DNA from: Baffinella frigidus
Lineage: Eukaryota; Cryptophyceae; Cryptomonadales; Baffinellaceae
Assembly (NCBI GenBank): GCA_026770585.1
Contig: MU646704.1
Location: 70,264 to 82,944 of the forward strand
DNA length: 12,681 nucleotides
Reading direction: 5' to 3'
A model generated the notes under the pieces. That model worked only from the letters and a program-made list of their open reading frames with translations. It did no database searches and was not told the origin of the DNA. How positions within the stretch are numbered: the first letter of the stretch is position 1; the number at the start of each line of letters is the position of its first letter. The position numbers and the translations under genes are program-made. Positions 7,601-12,681 of the stretch are shown piece by piece.

Positions 7601-10600
7601 TGGTGAAGGACGCGTACGACGAACCCTCCTTTGACTCAGATACGATTTCCTTTGACTCAGATACGATTTTGGAGGACACCCTATCTAGTATCTCAAGAAA
7701 AACACGGATCGGAGGTCCCCGAAACCGTATATTTACTCGTGTGTCTTGTGGTCCCCGAAATCATATATTTACTTGTGTCTTGTGCGCAGGCGACGACAAA
7801 GTTCAACATGGTGAAGGACCCTAAAACCTCAACTCTAAACCCTAAACCCTAAAAACCCTGAACCCTAAACCTGAAAACCTCAAACCAAAAACCAGGCAAC
7901 GACAAAGTTCAACATGGTGAAGGACGCGTACGACATTCTGTCCGACCCTGAGAAGCGTGACTTCTACGACAAACACGGCGAGGTTAGCTGTTCCAAAAGT
8001 TGACGGATTAGTACCACACTCCCGGGGAGTCACCTTCTGGTCTCCTCGTTTTCAGGAGACCAGGTTAACTTAGGCAGCGATAGGACCTGTGTGACAAACA
8101 CGGCGGGGGTCGATCGCAAACCGAGTTAGGGCAGCTCGCAAAACGGTGATTAGGGCGGTTAGTAATTATTCTCAGAGCGAATAGGAACGCCCAGATAGGG
8201 CACATAGTTAGGGGAATTAGGGAATCGGAGTTAGAGTCGTTCGGAGGGGCCGTTGAAGGGCGTGCTCTCGGACCCTGAAAAATGCGACTTGTTCTACAAA
8301 CAGTTTGTGGCGAGGTTCGCACCGAGGTAGGGCTGTTCGCAAACCCGTGATGGTGTTTTTGGTAATTATTCTTAGGGCGGATAGGAAGAAGTTGTTAGGG
8401 CGGTTAGGAATCGGTAGTGAGGGAGATTAGGGAATCAGAGTTAGGTTAGTTCGGAGGGGGGTGAAGCGTGTTGCACTTGCATGACAAACAAGGCGAGGTT
8501 GGCTATTCCAAAAGTTGACGGATCAGTGCCACACTCCCGGGAAATCAACTTTCGGTCTCCTCGTTTTGAGGAGACCAGGTTAACTCAGGCAACGATAGGA
8601 CTTGTATGACACACACGGGGAGGTCTGTCCGCAAACCGAGTTAGGGCATCTTGCAAACCCTTTGTTGGGGCGGTTACTAATTGGTGTTAGGGTGAATAGA
8701 AAGAAGTTGTTAGAGCGGTTAGTGATTAGTTGGGGCGATTGGTAATTATTAGGAAACCGTTAGCTAGGGGGATACGGGAATCGGCGTTAGAGCAGTTCGG
8801 ACGGGCCGTTCCAACCACCAACCCTCACAGTCTCGGCAAATCGGGAAAAATGGCTCCAAAATCCCCTGGAAGGCCATCGGATTCCGACGGCCTGCAGAGG
8901 GGTTTGGTGTTTTTGACTTTCTCGATTTGCCCAAGTTGTGAGGGTTGGTGGAAGTGCAATAACGGCGTCTCTCGCTGCGGTACTGGCTTTACAGCAACAT
9001 GTCCTTGCTTTACTGCATTCTCTGCCCCCCTTCCAAAACGCCGCGGCCCGTGTACATGAGGGGCTGCGGGAGTTGCTTTACAGACACCTGCAACCCTTTC
9101 CCAAAACGCCTTAGCCCGTCGGCAAAAATTATAACCCCTAAACATAGCCCGTCGGCAAATTATAAACGCTAAACAAAGTATAAACGCTAAACAAATTATA
9201 AAACCTGGACGTCCGGTATGCAGGAGGGGCTGAAGCTCAAGGAGGCACTGGACAACATGCACCCTGGACATGACCCAGGAAAGCTTCGATTTGTTTGCCC
9301 CCGGATAGCTATCCGGGCACGGTACGGTACGGTTGAAGACAGGAACACGTTGGAACCTATGGGGCTGAATGGTGCCCGCGTCTGGTATGCAGGAGGGGCT
9401 GAAGCTCAAGGAGGCCATGGACAACATGGACCCTTCGATGGTGATACTAAACCCGAAACCCGAAACCCGAAACTCGAAACCCGAAAACCGAAACTCGAAA
9501 CACGAAGCACGAAACCCGAAACCCGAAACCCGAAACCCAAAACCCGACACCCGACATCCTAAACGCATTCTCGAAACCCCAAACCACAAACCACAAACCA
9601 CAAACCACAAACCACAAACCACAAACCACAAACCCCACACCTCAAACCCCAACCCCCAAACTCCGACGCAGGTGATCAACGCGTTCGCACACTCGGGAAT
9701 GGGCGTCCGACTCTTCATGGTCCCTCAACCCCCTCGACCCTCAACCCTCAACCCACAACCCTCAACCCTCAACCCTCAACCCTCAATCCTGACCCGGAAT
9801 TTAGGTGTAGGGTTTGTGTTCGTGTTTTGGTGGTGCGCGTTCTTGTTGGGGGTTTAGGGTTTAGGGTTTAGGGGGGGGTCCGAGCGTGTTCATGGTTCCG
9901 AGACCCTACTCCCAGATCCCTGGATGTAGGTTCGGGGTTACACCGACGCAGGTGATCAACGCGTTCGCACACTCGGGAATGGGCGTCCGACTCTTCATGG
10001 TCCCTCGACCCTCAACCCTCAACCCTCAACCCTCAACCCTACCACACAAGGCGGCCATTGGCCTTTTCTTAGATGTTGGTTTTAAGGTCGCGTCCAGTAT
10101 TTGTGCGAGAATTGGTCACGTCCCCGGTGCGTTCGCACACTCGGGAATGGGGGTCCGACTCTTCATGGTCCCTCGACCCCCAAACCCCAAACCCTAACCC
10201 CTGAACTCTACACCGAAACTGGTCCCGAAACCCTAGATTTAGGTTTAGGGTGTGGGGTGTGGGGTTTAGCGTTCAGGAGTGAGGGGGTTTGGGTTCAGGG
10301 TTTAGAGTGTGGGGTTCAGGGTTTAGGGTTTAGAGTGTGGGGTTGCGGGTTTAGGGTTTGGGGATTGGAGTCAAACCCTCAACGCGTTGGCACACTCAGG
10401 AATGGGCGTCTGACTCTGCATGGTCCCTCAATCCGGATTGAGCGATTTAGGTGCAGGGGTTGTGTTCGTGTTTTGGTGGTGCGCGTTCTGGGATGGTGGT
10501 TGCGGGTTTAGGGGTTAAGGGTTTAGGGGGGGGTCCCGAGCGTGTTCATGGTTCCGAGACCCTACTCCCATATCCCTGGATGTAGGTTCGGGGTTTGGGG

Positions 10601-11695
10601 GGGTGTGGTTCAGAGTTTTGGGTTTAGAGTTTGGGGTTTACGGCTTACGGCTTACGGTTTAGGGTGTAGCGCTTTAGGGGTTAGGGTGCAAGAGTTTAGG
10701 GCGCCATGAATTGGGATGCACACCCTACAATCCCCTGCCCTGCAGGTGACGATAGTGGTAGGGTTAGGGGTTAGGGGCTACGGCTCAGGGTTTCATGCGG
10801 TTTAGGATTTAGGGTCCCGTAGGGTGAAAATCCGTCAACTTTGGGGCGGAAAAGAGCACGGGTTCACCCATGCTGCGCACGTTACGATAGGCGGCGCATG
10901 CAGCGCGCTAGTGCGTACTCTGGGGATACAGCCCCGTGTAGGATGACCGCAACTCCGTGTAGGATGACCGGAGTGACTTTACACGGGGTTGTATCCCCAG
11001 ACGTACGGTTGACGGTTTACTGTTATGGTCTAGGGCTCAGGATGTTATGTGTTAGGGTGTAGGATGTACACCGTATAACGTGTACTGCAGGTGGCGATAG
11101 TGGCGTGGTGCTGCACCCTAGGGTGTACGGTTTCCGGGTTAGCCTAAACCTCGACCCCCCCTCAAAATAGGTGGCGATAGTGGGGCCTTGATGTGCCCTA
11201 GAGTTTATGATTTCCAGGTCAGGGTTTACGATTTACGGGGTAGCCTCACCCCCCCCCAAAAAAACAACATAGGTGGCGATAGTAGCTTGTTACTGCACCC
11301 TAGGGTTTACGGTTTACGGGCCAGGGTTTACGATTTACGGGGTAGCCATAACCCTACCCCCCCCCCCCCGAAGTAGGTGGCGATAGTAGGGTCGTGCGAC
11401 CGCTGTTTCCGATCTTCCTCGTCCGTAGCGTCGTCCGCGCCCTAACCCCCAAACCTTAAACCCTAAACCCTATACTCTAAACCCCAAACCCGTCACCCTT
11501 AACACTCCATACTACACACTAAAAACGAAACACTACACGATAAACACTGAAAATGAAACACTCAACGCTCAACACCAACGGGGTACATCTTAAATCCCTA
11601 ACGCAAATGCAGGTGGCGATAGTGGGGTCGTGCTGTGCGCTAGGCCTGCTGTTCCCAATCTTCCTCGTCCTCCGCGTCGACGGCACTATCCTCTG
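4574..11695 (+). CDS. J-domain (DnaJ/Hsp40) protein with a membrane segment, six exons, 3' end outside window
   Basis: The exons 4574-4636, 6129-6200, 7896-7982, 9393-9440, 9672-9719 and 11613-11695 join in phase 0 and give about 133 residues. Residues 9-74 form a complete J domain: LYEQLGV, then helix II with KKAWRKAALRL, the HPD motif at 36-38, helix III KFNMVKDAYDILSDPEKR, and YDKHGE. J domains stimulate the ATPase of Hsp70. Residues 75-106 form an EGLKLKEAMDNM helix and a VINAFAHSG segment. Residues 107-126 are a hydrophobic helix (VAIVGSCCALGLLFPIFLVL) followed by RVDGTIL, which resembles the first helix of TMEM185/TMEM60-type proteins. The ATG at 4574 has A at -3 and G at +4. Location in the ER membrane is an inference from this helix and from the neighbouring E2. 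Several donors are weak after GT. Confidence 0.88.
4637..5500. other. J-protein intron 1, first part
   Basis: This is mostly non-repetitive sequence without a recognisable gene. The open frames at 4669-5127 and 5124-5435 have no domain and no codon pattern that I would trust. A perfect 10-bp stem with a 5-nt loop lies at 5079-5103 (CGGTCTCACC), and a CTAGGAC/GTCCTAG inverted pair lies near 5046-5060. The segment 5293-5418 is duplicated at 5946-6031. Confidence 0.55.
5501..5936 (+). pseudogene. Four acceptor-side copies of J-protein exon 2
   Basis: Copies of the 5' part of exon 2 start at 5501, 5599, 5743 and 5891. Three have a clear acceptor (GGGCAG, GGGCAG, GACAG). They read DESQEAWRRAAV, a short GIKKAW-like remnant, DEIQKAWRKAAV and DEIKKAWRKAALRLIP. 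Apart from the short one, they are longer the nearer they lie to the real exon, but even the closest loses the HPD motif. None has a donor in place. Confidence 0.88.
6129..6200 (+). CDS. J-protein exon 2 with HPD motif (residues 22-45)
   Basis: After a GGGCAG acceptor the exon encodes DEIKKAWRKAALRL and HPDRNPGDAQ, then donor GTCTGT in phase 0. It is the only copy in the area with both halves intact. The HPD motif is the part of the J domain needed to stimulate Hsp70. Confidence 0.92.
6268..6915 (+). pseudogene. Six donor-side copies of J-protein exon 2
   Basis: Copies of the 3' half lie at 6268-6302 (LHPDRNSGDAQ), 6411-6445 (frameshifted), 6575-6610 (LHPDRNPGDAQ), 6722-6754 (LHPDRNPGDAQ), 6784-6799 and 6897-6915 (both reduced to the last few codons). 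Those at 6268, 6575 and 6722 keep HPD and a GT; 6722-6754 also keeps the GTCTGTAAGCCCCGGGG that follows the real exon. None has an acceptor or the DEIKKAWRK half. Confidence 0.88.
6451..7072. repeat. Duplicated intron 2 segment
   Basis: Positions 6451-6577 recur at about 6918-7050. Both hold a GAGGTGGGG start, a GATGAGGGATCATGGATGA run and GGTAACGGTTGTACAAGGGTT followed by ACTAATAGTCGGTTGG. At 7020-7072 the ACTAATAGTC motif is further repeated as a short tandem. The duplicates carry exon 2 donor-side remnants with them. Confidence 0.8.
7083..7819 (+). pseudogene. Four acceptor-side copies of J-protein exon 3
   Basis: Copies of the 5' part of exon 3 start at 7083, 7368, 7582 and 7790, each after a GCGCAG acceptor. 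They read as a decayed form, ATTKNTVKDAHDV, ATTKFNMVKDAYD and ATTKFNMVKD. None has ILSDPEK, the YDKHGE end or a donor. The last three are part of a tandem repeat of about 210 bp. Confidence 0.88.
7368..7819. repeat. Tandem repeat of about 210 bp with a nested 21-bp repeat
   Basis: Units start at 7368, 7582 and 7790 (spacing 214 and 208 bp), each opening with the exon 3 copy. Inside are 21-bp repeats of the form TCCTTGGACTCAGATACGAT with a final T. There are three copies at 7410-7472 and two at 7627-7668, with TTTGACTC in place of TTGGACTC. They share a later segment with TCTAGTATCTCAAGAAAAAC and GAGGTCCCCGAAA. Confidence 0.85.
7896..7982 (+). CDS. J-protein exon 3 (residues 46-74)
   Basis: After an ACCAG acceptor the exon encodes ATTKFNMVKDAYDILSDPEK and RDFYDKHGE, then donor GTTAGC. 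This is helix III and the end of the J domain. Its upstream flank is A-rich with no pyrimidine tract. The decayed upstream copies at 7582 and 7790 have GCGCAG acceptors in pyrimidine-containing context. Confidence 0.92.
7983..8760. repeat. Intron 3 duplication with 515-bp period and hairpin
   Basis: The sequence after the exon 3 donor (GTTAGCTGTTCCAAAAGTTG) recurs at 8498 with few changes, and the likeness continues to about 8680. Each copy has a hairpin, GGTCTCCTC and GAGGAGACC around a GTTTT loop. It is perfect at 8555-8577 and has one mismatch at 8039-8061. Shorter GTTAGGGCGGTTAG-type units recur around 8150-8750. Confidence 0.82.
8091..8622 (+). pseudogene. Four donor-side copies of J-protein exon 3
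   Basis: Copies of the 3' part of exon 3 lie at 8091-8108, 8262-8314, 8482-8497 and 8605-8622. All end in remnants of DKHGE next to a GT. The longest (8262-8314) keeps LSDPEK-like sequence with an insertion that shifts the frame. None has an acceptor or the first half. Confidence 0.82.
8815..8951. mobile_element. Foldback (MITE-like) element in J-protein intron 3
   Basis: The whole 137-bp block is close to a palindrome. It begins CCACCAACCCTCACA and ends with its near complement, with further pairing through GGCAAATCG and around a centre at AGGCCATCGGATTCCGACGGCCT-like sequence. No protein is encoded. Longer open frames over it are shadows. Confidence 0.7.
9060..9223. repeat. Short repeats before J-protein exon 4
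   Basis: The motif GCCCGTCGGCAAA followed by TTATAA occurs twice, and TATAAACGCTAAACAAA occurs twice, in 9110-9205. An AAAACGCC motif also recurs near 9033 and 9103. The stretch is AT-richer than its surroundings. No gene is seen. Confidence 0.6.
9224..9265 (+). pseudogene. Acceptor-side copy of J-protein exon 4
   Basis: A TATGCAG acceptor is followed by a frame reading EGLKLKEALDNMHP, then unrelated sequence without the PSM end or the GTGATA donor. The real exon follows 169 bp later. Confidence 0.85.
9393..9440 (+). CDS. J-protein exon 4 (residues 75-90)
   Basis: After a TATGCAG acceptor the 48-nt exon encodes EGLKLKEAMDNMDPSM, then donor GTGATA in phase 0. It continues the YDKHGE end of the J domain, as in other J-proteins with a GEEGL sequence at this point. 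Confidence 0.82.
9449..9662. repeat. Heptamer tract filling J-protein intron 4
   Basis: GAAACCC and GAAACTC heptamers fill 9449-9545, and an ACAAACC heptamer run fills about 9582-9632. Almost the whole 231-nt intron is repeat. Long open frames on both strands come from this tract. Confidence 0.9.
9672..9719 (+). CDS. J-protein exon 5, first copy (residues 91-106)
   Basis: After a GACGCAG acceptor the 48-nt exon encodes VINAFAHSGMGVRLFM, then donor GTCCCT in phase 0. The second copy at 9952-9999 is identical over all 48 nt, so sequence alone cannot say which is used. Skipping or including both would keep the frame. Confidence 0.75.
9952..9999 (+). CDS. J-protein exon 5, identical second copy
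   Basis: This copy has all 48 nt, the CCGACGCAG acceptor and the GTCCCT donor of the first. It could be an alternative to it, be spliced in as well (adding 16 residues), or be unused. Shared flanks include the CCGACGCAG before it and GTCCCTC with CCCTCAA repeats after it. Confidence 0.6.
10129..10422 (+). pseudogene. Two donor-side copies of J-protein exon 5
   Basis: Positions 10129-10167 read AFAHSGMGVRLFM with the GTCCCT donor but no acceptor half. Positions 10381-10422 keep NALAHSGMGV, then an in-frame TGA, then CM and the GTCCCT donor. Both lie downstream of the full copies. Confidence 0.85.
10746..11440 (+). pseudogene. Five acceptor-side copies of J-protein exon 6
   Basis: Copies of the 5' edge start at 10746, 11091, 11171, 11273 and 11377. 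Each follows an AG and begins with GTGGCGATAGTGG or a close variant (GTGACGATAGTGG at 10746). The first four break off within about 25 nt into CACCCTAGGGT-like repeat. The fifth, nearest the real exon, reaches CCGATCTTCCTCGTCC but has lost part of the middle. None has a donor. Confidence 0.87.
10913..11000. mobile_element. Foldback element with internal tandem repeat
   Basis: Arms at 10920-10940 and 10980-11000 match at 20 of 21 positions (CTGGGGATACAGCCCCGTGT and complement), with weaker pairing outside. The loop holds two copies of CCGTGTAGGATGACCG, the first overlapping the left arm. No coding function is seen. Confidence 0.72.
11613..11695 (+). CDS. J-protein exon 6, membrane helix (residues 107-134)
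   Basis: After an AATGCAG acceptor the exon encodes VAIVGSCCALGLLFPIFLVL and RVDGTIL, ending with TG of a split Trp codon before a GTACCC donor. About 20 uninterrupted apolar or small residues make a convincing transmembrane helix. The LRVDG-I-W pattern recalls TMEM185/TMEM60 proteins. The next exon is beyond 12681. Confidence 0.82.
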
Positions 11696-11701
11696 GTACC
11701 C

Positions 11702-11852
11702 CTTACACCCTACACCCTACACCCTACACCCTACACCCTACACCCTACACCCTACACCCTACACCATACACCCTACATCCTACACCATATACCTTACACC
11801 CTACACCCTACACCCTACACCCTACACCCTACACCCTACACCACCAACACCA
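11702..11852. repeat. (CACCCTA)n minisatellite after J-protein exon 6
   Basis: About 20 heptamers of CACCCTA (TGTAGGG on the other strand) with a few changed units near 11765-11800. It begins six bases after the exon 6 donor. This is a variant, not the TTTAGGG unit itself. Confidence 0.93.
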
Positions 11853-12018
11853 CCAAGCCGTGCACCCTGTACCCTGAACCGTCCTCGACGGGAGGTTCGT
11901 CTGATTAACCCCCACCACCCACGCACCTTGTGCAGGGTGTAGGGTTGAGGGTTGAGGGTTGAGGGGTCAGGGTGTAGGGTTGAGGGTTGAGGGTTGGGGG
12001 GTTAGGGTGTAGGGTCTG

Positions 12019-12071
12019 GGGCTGCTGTTCCCGATCAACCTCGTCCTGCGCGTCGACCGCACTATCCTCTG
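12019..12071 (+). pseudogene. Donor-side copy of J-protein exon 6
   Basis: A copy of the 3' part of exon 6 reads LLFPINLVLRVDRTIL and ends in the same CTCTG and GTACCCC donor. It lacks the VAIVGSCCA start and an acceptor. Smaller remnants of this edge lie at about 11881-11891, 12244-12252, 12497-12517 and 12568-12580. Confidence 0.85.
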
Positions 12072-12105
12072 GTACCCCTCCCACACACCACCACCCTAAT
12101 CTCAT

Positions 12106-12236
12106 AGGAAAATGATTTTAATTTATAACTTTTGGATTCAATGAAAATTACTACACGAATTTCTTAATATTACTAGTAAAACTCACTTTGCGTAGTAAAT
12201 TTCATTGCCAAAAGGTTTAAATTAAAACCGGTTTCC
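12106..12236. mobile_element. AT-rich foldback (MITE-like) element
   Basis: Arms at 12106-12154 and 12192-12236 are imperfect complements, beginning AGGAAAATGATTTTAATTTA and ending in a related TTTAAATTAAAACCGGTTTC stretch. The block is far richer in A and T than anything around it and encodes nothing. It lies between two remnants of the exon 6 donor edge. No clear target-site duplication. Confidence 0.75.
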
Positions 12237-12252
12237 TGTGAAATCGTCCTCT

Positions 12253-12681
12253 GGTGCCCCCCCACCACCCACCACCCCAATCGGTTTACGGTTTACGGTT
12301 CCCCGCCTTCATTGTTTACGCACCCACCACTCGGGATGACCACTCGGGAGACTACGAGGAACCGCAGCACCGGACATCCGGTGTAACGTGACCAAAGTTG
12401 CTGACTTTTGGCGTGTTTCCAAGAAACAATCCAATAATTAACTTTGGAATGTTCCTGTGAGTGTTCCAAGTGAATACCCTGCACCGTAAACCGTAAGTCC
12501 TCGACGGCACCGTCCTGGCACCTTCCCCTACCTACCGTTTCCCAACCCCTCCATCATCAACCCCACGATGGGGCGGTCCTCTGCCCCCACCCCCCCTCGC
12601 CTCCAACCCTGCATCCTACACCCTGAACCGTAAAACGCTAATCCCTAAACCCCTGCCCCCTGCCCCCCCCCCCCCCCCCCC
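12253..12681. other. End of window, J-protein intron 6
   Basis: This is C-rich low-complexity sequence with exon 6 edge remnants near 12497 and 12568. Small inverted motifs (TTGGAA with TTCCAA) lie near 12440-12470. It ends in a run of C at about 12664-12681, which may be where a sequence read or contig stopped. No gene is seen. Confidence 0.55.

Larger units (their letters stand above)
9720..10650. repeat. Duplicated segments in J-protein intron 5
   Basis: Positions 9800-9938 recur at 10446-10594, with GTGTTCGTGTTTTGGTGGTG, GAGCGTGTTCATGGTTCCGA and GGATGTAGGTTCGGGGTT. Heptamer runs lie between (CCCTCAA at 9722-9790 and 10003-10040, TTTAGGG at 9855-9875, G-rich at 10225-10370). Each duplicate follows an exon 5 copy, so exon edge and intron were copied together. 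Confidence 0.82.

Noticed and set aside
8825-9718. Longest open frame in the window, 297 codons on the minus strand
   Set aside because: Its sequence is translated heptamer repeat (WGLGF-type runs) plus antisense of exons 4 and 5 and of the foldback element. No domain is present.
12664-12681. Poly-C run as a biological feature
   Set aside because: A homopolymer at the very end of the window may be a sequencing or assembly edge effect.

Overview
The window looks like nuclear DNA of a GC-rich eukaryote with intron-rich genes, most likely a unicellular green alga or another protist with plant-type (TTTAGGG) telomeres. Coding exons are tiny (48-87 nt) and sit in long introns (231 to about 1,900 nt). 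The introns are full of telomere-like heptamers (TTTAGGG, TTCAGGG, TTGAGGG, GGGTTCC, TGTAGGG and complements). Nearly all long open frames are translations of these heptamers and are not genes. The lineage is inferred; the sequence does not settle it.

Two genes stand head to head around a 150-bp gap at 4424-4573. To the left, on the minus strand, is a ubiquitin-conjugating enzyme E2 of the UBC6/UBE2J class. Its first five exons lie at 4423-4337, 3867-3788, 3070-2986, 1864-1806 and 583-519, and the gene continues past the left edge. To the right, on the plus strand, is a J-domain (DnaJ/Hsp40) protein. Its exons lie at 4574-4636, 6129-6200, 7896-7982, 9393-9440, 9672-9719 (with an identical second copy at 9952-9999) and 11613-11695, and it continues past the right edge. 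The last visible exon encodes a hydrophobic helix followed by an LRVDG motif, resembling TMEM185/TMEM60-type membrane proteins. Known UBC6/UBE2J enzymes act in ER-associated degradation, so a shared promoter with a membrane J-protein would suit a co-regulated ER quality-control pair. The gap contains a perfect GTCACGTGAC palindrome.

The most unusual feature is that several exons of both genes are frayed at their edges. Upstream of an intact exon lie degenerate copies of its 5' edge, each with the splice acceptor. Downstream lie copies of its 3' edge, each with the splice donor. I found no copy on the wrong side. The donor-side copies also carry the intron sequence that follows. This is what repeated tandem duplication across exon-intron junctions would leave, with selection keeping one intact exon, and it suggests how these introns grew. 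The introns also hold several foldback (MITE-like) elements and a strong palindrome at 567-866 that carries inverted pieces of E2 exon 5.

Region by region: 1-518, heptamer repeats and unrecognised sequence; 519-4423, E2 gene; 4424-4573, divergent promoter; 4574-11695, J-protein gene; 11696-12681, the start of its next intron, with exon-6 remnants, a (CACCCTA)n tract and a foldback element.
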